Position numbers and translations under genes: made by a program. A DNA stretch of 64,000 bases from Asterias rubens (lineage: Eukaryota > Echinodermata > Asteroidea > Forcipulatida > Asteriidae), in contig NC_047066.1 in assembly GCF_902459465.1 (NCBI RefSeq), positions 20,649,047 through 20,713,046 on the forward strand, written 5' to 3'. The first letter of the stretch is position 1; the number at the start of each line of letters is the position of its first letter. Positions 34,431-47,800 of the stretch are shown here, piece after piece. The notes under the pieces were generated by a model, which did no database searches, was not told the origin of the DNA, and saw nothing but the letters and a program-made list of their open reading frames with translations.

Positions 34431-34933
34431 TTATTTGTATAATATCCAGTGCACCGAGTATAAAGTTTTCTCATGGTGTCACACACAAATATATTAACTT
34501 AAACGGTGGGCACAATTTTCATAATGATCATGTTAGAACTACTTTAGCAAAACATACGTATTTTCAGATTTATTCACAGTGTTTAAGTATCGTCTGGTTT
34601 CCAGGGAGAAAAATCTTGACTTATTTGCTTGATACCTTTGATTTCGTCTGACAATAATAAAGTATTTCAGCACTTCTAAAACCAAATCAGATTTTTACGA
34701 AATGGTTTTGCAGTTACAAGCAATCGAAGCATCTTCTCTTTGAAACCAAATCATACTTACGATGTCAGGACAACTGACGGGGGCATTCCCCTTAAAGTAT
34801 GACATGTTAGGCCGCTCGGAGCATACCTCAGCGAGCTAACGTTTAAGAGTCATGAGGCAGTGGAGATCTAAGTCCAACTGTGGATGTCTCGACCTAAAGT
34901 TAAAAAGTCATGAGGATTTGATGGCAAAGTTCT

Positions 34934-36124
34934 TTAGGCCTTGGTTTGGTTGACATTGTTGATCTTGATGGTCTTGCTTGATAGTCGTCTTACCATTCGG
35001 GATGGATCAGGGATCTTGTTGCATCGGCATCGAATCATCATTCTAAGTACTACCTTAAGCTGGGGGTGTTTTGTAGCGTAGACTATCGGGTTGATCCATG
35101 TATTGCATAAGAAGATGGTACCACCGTAGAGTGTGTAGCGATCGCTGCCCGTGAAGAGCATGACACTATAGGGGATGATACAGACGAAGTAGACCACCAC
35201 TATCATCAGTAAGTTCTTAGTGATCTGAATTTGTTGCCGGTTGAGGCGATTCCTGACCGAGGCGTCGATGGTGTCTCCCGCCTGGATTTCCGCCGGGCTG
35301 TCAGAGGGGATATAGCCGCTGCTGACGGGGCCACTCGGAGTGTCCTTGGATATTTGGTAGGATGGTCGGCGCTTCTTCTGCTTGATGAAGTGGCTGCGGA
35401 CATGAGCGAATACGATAATGTAGCACACAACGATGATGATCATTGGACCAGGGAAGAAGAAGACTACCTGGGTGAGTTGGTAGAGCTTGGCCAGGGGGTG
35501 GGTGTCATCATCAGTGCATGTGTGCTCCTGCTCGTCGTAGCCAAGACTACCGATACCAGCCAGAGGTGGCAACAAAATGACGCAGATTGCAACAAGCCAT
35601 GAAAATGTCACAAGAAAGGTGATCTTAGTAGGGGTGTAGAGCCATTGGTAAGCAGTCATGGGTCTCTTGATGAGAAGCACACGGTTCAGAGCAATGCTAG
35701 CCATGTGGTAGAGACTCGCGCCTGAGCTTACGTAGCTGATGAAAGCGGTGACCATGCATGGTATCTCGGCTCCAGTGATTCCGTTCTGACTCAGAAGACC
35801 AGCCACACTCCACGGGAGACAGAAACACGACAGGAAATCTGCCACGGCTAAGTTGACCACGAAGACATTAGTAGGGGTCCGGAGCCGTCTGGACAGCCCT
35901 ACGGCCAGGATGACCATGCCGTTGCCGGTCATACCCAAGATGGAGATGATCAACCAGCTCAGGCCGATGAAGACCCTCTCACCGTAGCTGTACATTATCC
36001 CATCTGGCGCTGATGTGGTGTTTATCTCCATGGTAGTCATGTAGGACATGACAGTTGTGAAGCTATCATCAGATACCTCCATCACATCTGTGTTTGAGTC
36101 GTTCATCGTGATCAGCTTTCTCAC
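34934..36124 (-). CDS. Rhodopsin-family G-protein-coupled receptor, 396 aa, single exon
   Basis: An uninterrupted frame with seven hydrophobic segments. TM1 has GNGMVILAV (N68), TM2 NLAVADFLS (D96), the top of TM3 C123 pairing with C203 in the second extracellular loop, and TM7 NPIVYA (NPxxY). The short N-terminus has an NTTS glycosylation site (N35). The DRY motif at the end of TM3 is NRV (N147, R148), as in the Moody/Tre1 and GPR84-like groups of animal receptors (recalled from memory). TM6 reads FVCIIPYSVML, without the usual W. A Ser/Pro-rich third inner loop (about 250-295) could be phosphorylated. The ligand cannot be inferred. ATG 36124 is the first in frame; an inner ATG lies six codons on. 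It sits alone between ABCB and CHFR. Confidence 0.88.
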   Translation of the reverse strand: MRKLITMNDSNTDVMEVSDDSFTTVMSYMTTMEINTTSAPDGIMYSYGERVFIGLSWLIISILGMTGNGMVILAVGLSRRLRTPTNVFVVNLAVADFLSCFCLPWSVAGLLSQNGITGAEIPCMVTAFISYVSSGASLYHMASIALNRVLLIKRPMTAYQWLYTPTKITFLVTFSWLVAICVILLPPLAGIGSLGYDEQEHTCTDDDTHPLAKLYQLTQVVFFFPGPMIIIVVCYIIVFAHVRSHFIKQKKRRPSYQISKDTPSGPVSSGYIPSDSPAEIQAGDTIDASVRNRLNRQQIQITKNLLMIVVVYFVCIIPYSVMLFTGSDRYTLYGGTIFLCNTWINPIVYATKHPQLKVVLRMMIRCRCNKIPDPSRMVRRLSSKTIKINNVNQTKA

Positions 36125-36924
36125 TCGCTATAACTGACAGCAAATTTGCCAAGTACAAGTAGTGAATCTTCACTCTGTCTGCGTCCGAGCTGCAATGGCA
36201 AACCGCAATTCTCGCCAATTGGTTTTGTGGACACGAACAGTAAACTCAACCCCTTGTACAAATTATCATATCGCGTCCTTCTCGATAATGCCTTTTCACT
36301 TCCGTCTTCATGGGGATTGGCAGATTGTGGACCAACCTCCGGGCTGTATTTGAATTAATTTAATAATCACTGTTGGGAAGGAAAATCGAACGCAGTTCCT
36401 CCAGTTGTAGCGGGTGACGTGTTTACATTGAAGAGTAATCGTCCGTGATGCAACCCCGGCCCAGTTCATTTCATATCCGTGTGTTGGTTTATTCATGCAG
36501 AATGACTGTGAGCATCTCAACTTCAACTCCTATAAACATGTGACCGAAAACAGCCTTCTTTAGTTTCCACGAAAGAATGAAGGAGAGGGGCGTGCACAAG
36601 AGCGACTACATGGCATTAACGTCAAGCAAACACACCTTAAAGGAGATGTTTTTTCACGCAACAAATTTATTTTCATCCTCTGGTCTTCAATATAAAGCAT
36701 CGTACAAACATGTGGTCCCTTAATCAAATTCAGTGGATATGTTTCGGAGAAAACAATGACAGGCAATTTGTGTTTTGTCCGTGTTTTCAATATTGTGGCA
36801 ATCGAATTAAACGGTGATTTGACGGGAAGTGTTGTTTTCTCGACTTTCTCAGTCGGAAGGACTTTTTTTTTGACGATTGGAACTGGTATAAACTTGTCAT
36901 TTTTCAGATTTACATGAAAGTCAT

Positions 36925-37140
36925 TGCACGTACTTGATAATTATCGTGTACGTACTAGATAGTTATCGTGCACGTACATAACGTTAAATTGTACGTACAT
37001 GGAATTTACCGTGAAGGCCTACATACGATAGATATCGTGTATACGAACATAGTAATTATCGTGTACATGATAATTATCGCGTACGTACATGATAATTCTC
37101 GTGTATGCACACGATCAATATCGTGTACGTACATGAACGT
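36925..37140. repeat. Degenerate tandem array of GTACGTACATGATAATTATC units
   Basis: About eight units of 20-28 bp alternate GTACGTAC-like palindromic cores with ATAATTATCG segments. Alternating purine-pyrimidine stretches are frequent. Confidence 0.75.
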
Positions 37141-37914
37141 GTTTTTTGTGTGACAAAGGTCATGTGGCGACACTATACGCTTAAACCAACAATTTCTCTC
37201 CTGTAGATACAATCCTTCATTTATATGTAAAGGGACAGTTATTGGCGGACGCCTTTCCAATATTATCAGGGAAAGCGCACTCAGTTATTTTACTTCAAGA
37301 CAATACGTGAGCACGCGTTATTCCAGGCAATTTCGTTTTACGACTCCAATATTAATTTATCCTCAACCTAAACTAGTTAAGAGTGCATCCATTTAAGGTT
37401 TATTACAATCACAAAGGCAGTGTCGATACACGCCCATGTTTTATCTGCCTAAAACCTGAATGGTCATTAAGGGGACTTATCTCAACTTGGGGGTCGTTGT
37501 CAAAATCGAGTCATAATTCCAGCTCCGTAATGATGACGAATGATCTGTACGTTTCTCATTAAATTTGTCCAGGCATTGGCGGGACTGTTGTGATTGTATT
37601 GGATCATAGACAACAGCGTAAGTTGTAAAATACAACGTTACAATTTTTGAAATTATCAAAAGAAAAATATTAAAATTCATGTTTCAAAACAAATAGGCGA
37701 CCAAGCAGACAAGTCTTGGTCACAAGGTATGTTACCGTTTCCTTTCGCATGTTCCTTTCTTCTTGCTGTGCCCGAATCGTCTCCCCTGTGTTGCCCGAAT
37801 TGTGACCGGAGTTGCCATTTGCTCTCGTGGGTCCTATGCCCATGGATTTGGTATAAACATTAATTAGCAAGAATTACATGTTTCAGTGACAGACGTAACT
37901 GTCACGTGTTTTAA

Positions 37915-38299
37915 AGGCAGTGGACACTATTGGTAAATGTCAAAGAATAGCCTTCACAGTTGGTGTATCTCAGCATATGCATAAAATAACAAACCTGTGA
38001 AAATTTGAGCTCAATCGGTCATCGAATTTGTGAGATAACAATGAAAGAAGAAAAAACACCCATTTCACACGAAGTTGTGTGCGTTTAGATGGTTGAATTC
38101 GAGACCTCAAGTTCTAAATCTGAGATCTCGAAATCAAATTCGTGGAAAATTACTTCTTTCTCAAAAACTATGACACTTAGAGGGAGCCGTTTCTCACAAT
38201 GTTTTATACTATCAACCTCTCCCCATTACTCGTCACCAAGAAAGGTTTTGTGCTAAAAATTATTTTGAGTTATTATCAATAGTGTTAAGTTCACTGCCT
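37915..38299 (+). mobile_element. TTAA-MITE, 385 bp
   Basis: TTAA at 37911-37914 and 38300-38303. Left terminus AGGCAGTGGACACTATTGG intact; right terminus carries a small insertion (AGTGTTAAGTTCACTGCC). Confidence 0.88.
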
Positions 38300-40143
38300 T
38301 TAACAACATACTCTTAAAAAGTCCAATAAAATTATGTAAAGTTACATATAAAAAGGAGAACAAGGAAGTTTGACTCGATGAAAAGAAAGAAAAATCAAAG
38401 AATTACCGAGACAATTCCAGCAAAAAAAATTCGGTGCCAATGCCCCTGAGCGGAGGCTTCCGGTGGGATCCGGCTCAGAAGTATGTCAACCGGATCTGGC
38501 TATAGGTAGGAAGGAAGAGCAAGTCCCAGTTTCGGAACAGTTGTTCAACCAGGAGAACCTTTCAAGGTTTTGGTTTCATTTTTTCTGGAAACTTAGAAAT
38601 TAAAGCAGGAGTTCTCAAACAAATTATATTTCCACGCTACTATCACAGTGGGTGAACTAAGTATGTTGCATTGAAAACAACCTACAGTTTTTGTAAGTTT
38701 GCTTTGATTTGTAAACAAAAAGTGTGCCAAATAATTAGAATCAAATATTAGACTCACTTGAATCTTGGAACAAGCCTGCTTAAAGAAACTAATTTTGCAG
38801 CAATGCAATTTGAACCTGTAGTGATAACTTGGCCCAGTTGCATAGATAAGCTGAGCAGACAATGATATAACAATGCTGCGCTAAACAAAGAAAGAAACCA
38901 GTTGCAAATGGTACGAAATGGAATTTTTGTCACAATTTTTGCGCTCATTATAGCAAATTTTCATGCGAACTCTCTGAATTGGCCAGTTCTGATACCCACA
39001 GCTGTTTTTGTTACAAAAACATGTACGTCTCTGAATACAAAGGCACCAGACTAAACCATACCTTTAAACATGGCCCAACGGCCATACACCGACATCAGTA
39101 GACCTATACCATCCATTATTGATTTGAACCCCCCCCCCCCCCATGAGATATGTAATTGATTACGTTTGAGTGCACACACATGACGACAGGTGGGGATTTA
39201 AGACAGAAGACGTGAACATGAGGCTTAGGTATGGCCGACATGAAACATCTCTTCTGTTCAGAACTATAAGGTCATATGGCAATTCAATATACGTAATTAT
39301 TAAAAGGTCCTTAATTGAAAATAAATTAACATTTGAAATTTGAGTAAAAGCTTCGCGGTCCAGATCCAGCCAGACTGACAGCACTCCTCTTCATGTTGTT
39401 GAAAGCTTCAAGAGGGGACAGTAGTTTAGTATAACGTTAGTCAGTGACAGCTATACACAATGAGCGCCTTGACGAGAGACCATGTCTGCACTTGGGCAAT
39501 GTCCCCCGTTGTCAAGCAGAGGGCGCTCTTTGCGAGACCGTTTATTTCAATTTAGCAGAGTAACACGAGGCACACTTTTCTCCAGATTTGTTTAAATTTA
39601 TAATTCATTTGAAAAGGACGAAATATGATTATAATTCTTTTTAAAGCAAGTTGGATTTTTGTTTTAGTAGCCCACAGGCAAAATTTACATCAGTCCGTTT
39701 TAAAACTCATAATACAAACTTTACAGAAGTCAGAAACGGTGTCCACTTAAATTATTCATTTATTTATTAATCCCATAAACAAATTGCAGAATTTTACACA
39801 AGTTTAGTTATTGATAACATTAGACTAAACAGAAACTATTTTTTTGTATTCTTAGGTTTGCATAGTCATCACCAGAGCATTGGACACAGTAATGTGGAAA
39901 ATTTCTTTCTCCCTTTAGAGTGCTTTAACCTTCAAGATATTGTTAAGGCTGTAATATTTTAAAAACCTCTTAAAATCATAAACAAATCCTGAGAAATAAC
40001 ATACCTGACATCACCAATCCATATCTTAGCGAATTTAAATGCATATACAAAATTGGTTTGAGTAGGATTTTTAGTCTAAATCGTTAAGAAGTTGCTGACC
40101 AAAATAATGTTTATAGAGAGTTTATATTATTGTCCATAATGTC

Positions 40144-40681
40144 TTAATGGGTCGGCTTGATGAGGGAATGGATAAGCGAAGCCAACTTGACACCGGATTT
40201 ATCGTCACGGGATGCCTCTTTAACTCCCTTAAGTGCGACCTGTAAACAAACACACACAAAAAAACATTCAGGTTAACTTATTGGCAATCATTAATTTTAT
40301 AGGCGAAAGATTATTTTTCTATTAAACACAAACAGTGTTGCAAACACTCTGTGGATGTGCCTTTGCCCTGAACACTTACAATACTGTAAAGACAAAGCAC
40401 TGTGTGAACATGTGCAAGGAGTTAGTCCACGTGTTTGAACCTCTTCTGTTTTCCGATGTCCACACTTACAACCACTTTCCGGATCAACCTGACGCAGGAT
40501 CCGTCAGTCAGGTGTTGGACTGTAAGGTTTCGCATCGAGCATGAAGGCTTCCTATAATTATTTTGTCTTAATTTTCCAGGCCATTTAAGGTCAAATTATT
40601 ACCTTCTTGCAGATGTCTGGAACGTCAAACCAGCGTTCTGGGTCACGGATACCATATCTGAACTCGGTGTAACCAGAATTG
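40144..40681 (-). pseudogene. Two candidate terminal exons of an unidentified gene or gene remnant
   Basis: On the minus strand, 40681-40603 encodes NSGYTEFRYGIRDPERWFDV plus PDICKK and ends in an AAG|GTAATA donor. A TTTGTTTACAG acceptor then opens 40239-40144, which continues in frame with VALKGVKEASRDD and stops at TAA after LIKPTH. Frame continuity across a proper intron argues for real coding history. The upstream acceptor is poor (purine-rich, next to a G run) and no earlier exon was found before the CHFR promoter, so this may be a truncated copy. No family was recognised. Confidence 0.4.
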
Positions 40682-41212
40682 CTGACGATTGGTAGTATAG
40701 CCCCCCCCCTCCTTTTTAACAACCATCGTACAAAACATTGTATAATGTTCTGACAGTAAAGTGCGTTGACACCCAGTAATAAAAGAACTCAAAACAAGGC
40801 CTTATACTTGTTTGTTTATTGATTCACAGGCCATAGTTGAAAATTCGAATCGTACAGCAAGTTAAAACAATAAACTTTAACATTCAATATTTAACATTGT
40901 CTGCAGTTTGTTTTCTTCTTCTTTGTACATTATATTCCCAAAACGTCCCCCAAATCGCAGATAATTTAAAAACATAATAATTGCAAGTTTTTAACTCCCC
41001 CCCCCCCTCTCAACAACACACTGAAAAGGTAGAAGTAATTGCATTTATTAAAGGATAAAGTATACATAAATTTCGCTCAAAATACTGCAAGCGCGTTATG
41101 CAGCTTGAGCAACCTTGACCTAAATATTCATCACAGTGACGTCGCCTACTATAAATATTCATGAGATGAACACGCGCGTGCGCACGAAGATCACCTCTGA
41201 CCTGTCCCGTCC

Positions 41213-41468
41213 ATTTTGGAAAAAGGTAAACATGCGTTGACTTGTTTACGGCGTCCGGTCGACAAATGGAGCAAATTTAGATGGTTTCCTTGATGTTGTG
41301 TCCTTAGTGTAAATTAGAAGAGTTTATTAGACGATCGGAGCTATCGCTAGGATCCAAAATAAGAAATGTCAACCATTTCGGATCGTGATAGCTAGGTTGT
41401 GTGTGAAAAGAGCCTGCTGGTCAACTCGGTGATTCAATCAAGTTCAACTTGAAACTTGAATTGAAAAG
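41213..41468 (+). promoter_or_regulatory. CHFR 5' region: probable non-coding first exon and promoter
   Basis: A CpG-richer stretch with a TGACGTCG motif near 41138 and CCGTCCATTTTGGAAAAAG near 41210. Donor-like sites occur at 41226 (AAAAAG|GTAAAC) and 41468 (GAAAAG|GTAAGT). The coding exon's acceptor is TCTCCAG at 41823. The exact start of transcription cannot be fixed from sequence. Confidence 0.4.
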
Positions 41469-41842
41469 GTAAGTTACACCTACCTCCATGGTTACACTAG
41501 TACTAGTAGTGGGCCTATAAACTAAAGTATCCTGCTGGTGTCATGAGTTTTCAGTAGGATAACAGGGAAATTGGTCACCACGTCACAGACCTTGATTTAT
41601 GCATGCATTTAAATAGTTGCTACATAAATATTTATTAATCATAAGCCTCCATCATCTGCTGACCATGGGGGAATGTGGAATAAGCGATTATCGCAATTCT
41701 TTAAAAAATTAAATAAAATAGCATTTTTTATTGCACTGTAATTTGTAAAACGTCAACATCTTTCTGTATTCCTAATCCTATACTTGTTAAAATTTACAGT
41801 GCCATTCATTTCGCCCTCTCCAGAAAGGCAAGGCAAAGCAAG

Positions 41843-44800
41843 ATGTCGGCGAAGGAATGGGCACAGTTAGTGTGCACAACAGATATCAACGCTCAAATCA
41901 TTCCTATTCGAGGAGATAAATTCACCATTGGAAGAGCTCAGAGTAAGTAAATGACAAAACGTTAATAAGTTAAAATGCTGCTATGAGAAGTTTACAGTTG
42001 GATACTGACTAATAAACTGGTGCTAATATATTAGTTTAGTGTTAATAAAAACTTAAAAGGGGGTGTCACCTGGAACATTGGGAAAAGCACTAGAAAGAAC
42101 CGTTAACTAAAAGTACCAGAAAATACAGGACAATTTTGCAACTCGGAGTGGCTGGAAGGATCACTTGAAGTTACATAGCCTTCTCCAATGTTTTGGTGCA
42201 GCGTTGCCTACTCCCAGAACTATGAGGTTCGTTCCGTTATCGTTTGAGAGACGATAGTGGAATGGACCTCGTAGTTCTAGAAGTAAGCAGAGCCTATATC
42301 CAATGAAGTAAAACCTTGCTAGTTGTATTTGGTACTTAAATTTGCCATCTTTGGTCAGTATTATTTTCAACTTCCCCAATACCAAGTCCTCCCTTCCTTG
42401 GTCCTTCAAATTCATCCTACTAATTGTTCTTCTTCATTGGACAGCTTCTAACCCCTCATGAGTTTGTGTATTGGTCACTCAACTCAAATGTTGTTGGGGG
42501 GAGAGGGGGTGTTGGACAATAGGCACGTCAGACCAAAGCAAAGGGGTTGTTGTACCATAGCGGTGTCAAATTAATAGGGATATTGAAACTAAAGGTTGAG
42601 CAGTCGGAACATTTGGTGTCGGAACATGGGTGTGTCGCCACAGTTAATCTTCATGCTATTCAGCTTTCAGACAGGTCTTGTACTTTACTCTTGGAATAAT
42701 TTTGTATCTTTTGAACATGCAAAGGGCACCACAGCAATTGCTGATGTTGTCTAGGTTATTTTCGAGGCCTGTTTAGGTTTCAGGTTTAATTTCCAACGGT
42801 AGTACAGTTCAAGGGATAACTTTAACAGAACTGAATAATAGTACAGGGAGGTCACTCGGACAACAAGCAGAAGCTTGTGCGAGGTCTACCCTTTTTACAA
42901 AGAATGTTGTTACAATCTTGAGTTTTCAAATTAGATATAAACCACTAATAAACTATTATTGTTTTCCTCTGTAGGTTGTGATCTTAGTCTCCCAAGTAAC
43001 AAGTTAATATCCGGGCAGCATTGTGAGATTACTAGAAATAATGATGGGTCTACGTTACTAAAAGATACAAGGTATGTGAACATCACATTTTTTTGTTTTC
43101 ACAGTTCAACTCCAGTGGAGTATGCAGCCCCATCAGCTTAATTTACATCAATTAAAACAACAATCTCGCTCTCACAGAATCCTAATGGTTTCTGTGTTTT
43201 TACTCTTGTAGCACGAATGGGACGTTGATAAATTCATCACAGCGTGTCTCCAAAGGAAAGGTATGCTTATTCAATGTTATAAACAATAATCGAGATTGAT
43301 AGCTCACCTCACTTTTATTTTAATAATAATAATATAAAGAAGTATAAAGCAAGTGATAGTTTAATTAACTAAAACTATCTCATTATCCCCACCACCTTTT
43401 TGAAGTTAAGTTTATGCCGTTTTCCTTCCCATGTATAGGAGCATAAACTTCAGCATGGAGATGAGATTTTTCTGGTGTTCAGAAAAGATGACAAATCGAA
43501 AAGTGAGTAACATTTAATAATATGGTGTGCATGTGTCTCACATCCAACTCTGCCTTCTGCCTCATTAGAGATGGACCCAGAACACTAATATTTTTCCATA
43601 TTTTACTTGCGTTTGTGTGATTACCTGCCAACACTGTACCTTATTTGTACTTAATTTTAATATACAATGCTCTTGTAACTGTTAAATAAATGTTACATTG
43701 ATGTTCTTTCTGTTTATGTTTCTTCAGATGTTGCCTACATGTTTCAAGATCTCAGTCAGCTCTTGGATGAGACTCTACTCAATGAAGAACGAGGTGCATG
43801 TGAAGGTACGTCAGTGTCTCAAATCAAGGGGCAACCTTTATGTTTCAAATTCGTTGTAAATGTTCAAGTTATGTTCTGGTAATGAGTATGTGTGTAAGGG
43901 ATTGCTTAAACGTAGGAGTGGTAGGAGCAATATATTGGATTAGGTAAGTATCCCAGTGTGTGCACATGGACCATTCTGTTCGACCACACTTGCCTCCTGT
44001 TTTAGTATGTTGTCAGTGCGAAAACCATTTTTTTTTTAAATGGCCTAAAAAGTCTATATAAGAGCTTACATGTTGTATTTGGTTTGATTAATTTACTCAA
44101 AGTACATGCTACTCATGGTTATTATCAATTTCTCTATGTTCTAGAGAGTGAAGGAGAATGCACAGATGAATATGAGTATCAGCAGGTAGAGTCTGATACC
44201 AGACCAACGAATGCGGTCATGAAGAGACCAGCCACTTCGGCGGATTCAGGTGGTGCTGTACCAGCTAAGAGACACTGCGATGAACAGAGTCAGATGGTGA
44301 AGCCTGGTGCTGCGTGTCACATCAGGTACAAAGCTCTCTTCTTTGTCAATGTGGAATTCTTGTTTTGAAAGACAATTGCTTGTATTGCCTTAACATTTGT
44401 AGATTAACCTCAAGTGATTGTAAACAAAATTTATAAAATTTGTTCTCTCTCAAACTGAGCTGGTGTTTAATTACTTGGGTCAACATCGGCCTGGGGCAGT
44501 CAGCAGCACTACAGGCTTGTGCATGATCCAATTAAGTCCACTGTTTGGAAAATGAATGGAGATAACAGGTGTGAGTTGCCAGATGAAATGGATGTTGTTG
44601 ATTACTAATACCAAGTATCGTTTTTGTCACTGCCTTTCAGGGATTCCGATACTACCTCTGTAGCCTTAACTGATGCTGTGCAAGGCCCAGGCCACACTGA
44701 TATCCAACCTGAAACAGATAAACCAACTGTTTCAACCAGCGTCACAACTAGCAATAAAACCTTACCTGGAATTACAACAGTCACCAGTAAAGCAGCTGTT

Positions 44801-47800
44801 TCAGGGGTAAACACCCCAGCTGGAATTGGAACAGCAATTGGCGTTACCACTGCTACAAGCCAATCAGCTATTGGAGTAGTAATGGCTGTTGATTCCCCAG
44901 GTGAAGTGCCTTCTGCATCAAATGGAAGTGAATCTGTGCCATCTTATGAGGGAATGGCAGGTACTTTGGTATGCAGTATATGTCAAGACATCTTCCACGA
45001 TTGCGTCAGGTACTGAAATTAAAAACCTCTTTATGTTTCTAATACTAATATCAAGTTTTATGAAAGTATCTACAAATAAGGTACTCAAGGCAATTGAACA
45101 GACAACTTTTTGGGGACAGTTTTAAAAATAAAGTTTGTTTTAACTGTGGGACCAAATTATGTAGCCCCTTATAATGGATTACAGGGTGCTGCAGTGCACT
45201 CAGCAGCAACTGTCAGAAACACCGGGATGGGCCCCTTCTCTTAGCGATCAGTGTAACTGGGTTCTTTTACATGCATGACACATCACCAGGACCTACAACT
45301 TTCGCCCCATTTATTAATTTATTTATTTATTTATTATTGATATCCAACAGCGGATAGCCGCCACTTACAGGTATCATTCAAAACTATGAAAGACGAGGAC
45401 TGGTTTTAAGTGTCTTGCTTAATACATGTAATAAGGATTTCAATTTCAAAGCCGGGACTCAACTATTTCTGTTGCGTATTTAGGAACTCTTAGAAAATTT
45501 GTTGGGAGCAAGTGTTTTTTTAGCTGTAAGAAAGGGAAAATGGTGCTATACTTTGAACCAAAGAAATTTTATAGACAATACTTAATCTTGAATGGGATCC
45601 CATGTAAGGGGTCACTTCACTTCGGTCAGTACTGTAAGACCTAACTGTTGTGTTTATTCTGTTTCAGTCTTCAGCCTTGCTTGCATTCATTCTGTGCAGC
45701 TTGTTATACTTCTTGGATGGATATATCAAAAGAATGTCCCACGGTGAGTAAGGCTCAACCTTTCTTTGTAGTTACCTTGTCCCCAAACTGCAATAATATG
45801 GTTAACAGATGGTCAGACCATGTGTTAGCAAGAGGGGTTGTTTGGGTGCTTTTTGGACGCTCCATTTTTATCTGGACAGCCTGTAAGATAAACAAAAACA
45901 GAGCAGGGCTCAACCTTTTTTTGTAACTGCCTTGTCCCCAAACTGCAATAATGTGGTTAACAGATGGTCAGACCATGTGTTAGCAAGAGGGGTTGTTTGG
46001 GTGCCTTTTGGGCGCTCCATTTTAATCTGGACAGCCTTTATGATAAGAAGGATTTGAACATGGTGTGGCCTCAGGATTTATGGGTTTATGTGCCTGTGCT
46101 CTCCCTACTGACACCTACTCATTTGTTGGCAGTCTCCCTATTTTGTTAATATCTTTGTTAAGGAGCCACCAGTTAGAAGTCATACAACTATATGATACAA
46201 TTTTAAAAGTGACATTGCAAGGGGATCACCTTAAACAAGAGATGCAACTTTTTCTTTATATCAAGTTATAAACCAGAAGTGAAACTGACGAAGTAATCAT
46301 TTGGATACCAAGACAAATTTACCAGAGTGGGGTTTGAACCATCGACCCCCGGGTTTAACAACTGAGCTAACTAGCCCTATGGTGGCAGTTTTCTTTTAAA
46401 AAGTAAATATATGATTAAGAGAGACACAAATTGAAAAAATGTTTCTTTCTTCACAGTGTCGCAATAATGTTGAGAGAATAAGCAGAAATTTCATCGTCAA
46501 CAATCTTGTGGAAGCATTTGTTAAAGAGCATCCTGGTAAGTCTTCAATAGATAAGCCTGTACTTGAGTTGAAGTGCCGGGTTTTCAGCTTTCAAATAAAA
46601 CGTTTGGCAACTGCCAATTTATTATTGTTTTACCTCTTTTACCTTTTGTATCTCCTTCAGATAAAAAGCGAAGTGAAGAAGAAACAGCTGAAATGGATGC
46701 TAAGAATAAAATCACAAGGGATATGATGGTAAGTAATTTTAGCCTGATCCAAGAGTTGTCCAACGAGCAACTTGAAGCCTCCAAAAGTTTATTACTTTCA
46801 AAATGTTTCTTTAAATCTGACACAATGGGGTCTTATTTTTATTGAGTGTAATACAGATAGTAATAAAGCAAGCAAGGTGGCCAGTTAAAAAAGAAAAGAA
46901 AAAGAGTACCCTAAAGTAATGCAGGAATTCCTCTGACTAAGGCTGTGTCCAAAATGACAATGATGTTATGTCTGCGGCTTGATCATCACATGTGTTGAGT
47001 CATAGCAGTATCCTTTGCCATACAGCAGTCACCATTCAGTATGGCTAACATTATGCTTTTAACCACCAGACTCTGCCCAAAAAAGAGCAAGCCGATGTCG
47101 TTGAAGTATTCAGCATTAGTGATGATGACATGTCGGGTGAAGACAGTGATGACCATGATGAAAATACGTTCTTCTCCTTCAGGGATCATATTCTTAAGTA
47201 AGTTGTTAAGTAAGAAAAATAAACTATTTTGTTTGCAGTTTATTCAAGGGTTGGTGCTGTAGGACTCCAGGTCGGTGTTAGACTCAAGACCCTTTGGGGG
47301 GCTTGGTTTCGGAAAATCATGACTTAGGCTTGTGACTTTGATTCGGACTTGGACTCAACCCTGTAATAGGACTGAACTCGGTTCTGGACATGCAAATCGT
47401 AAAAACCTTGCAGCTTTATAAGCAACTACCTTCATGATGCCCAAGTTAATCATCAATAATGAAAAACAAAAATTTGACAGTAGCCACATGTGACATTATT
47501 ATTACAAGATCAGAGGTCAATACCCATAGAGGTCAATACCCATAGAGGTCAATACCCATAGAGGTCAATACCCATAGTGCTCACTACAGTCTGGGTTGAT
47601 AACAAAGACTAGCTCTGGGAGCTGTCTAGTGACAACTGTTAACTTATTTGTTCCTTTTCATTTCTTTTTTTCCCCAGCACCTTCGGACCTTTTGGCGTTC
47701 GTAACCAACAACCTCAACGGTAAATACATCTTTTGGTTTAAATCTTTTGAAAGTAGACTTACTTGATTGATGTCATCCATACCAGTAGGGCGCCTCATTT

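Larger units (their letters stand above)
26712..34933. other. Gene-poor intergenic block with MITEs and tandem repeats
   Basis: Begins with the ABCB 3' UTR. Contains two TTAA-MITEs, a tRNA-like SINE head near 28417-28480, a TGTCGGAACAT repeat at 30115-30180, a ~62-bp tandem array at 33241-33490 and a fold-back element at 34275-34430. Short open frames here show no recognisable domain. Confidence 0.5.
36125..40143. other. Intergenic: GPCR upstream region, ACGT-rich tandem repeat, MITE
   Basis: No gene was recognised. Contains the tandem array at 36925-37140 and a TTAA-MITE at 37915-38299, plus a poly-C run at 39129-39142. The first few hundred bases should hold the GPCR promoter, but no clear TATA or initiator stands out. 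Confidence 0.45.

Noticed and set aside
35231..35602. 123-codon plus-strand frame inside the GPCR
   Set aside because: It is antisense to the receptor coding sequence, has no recognisable domain and follows from the coding composition of the opposite strand.
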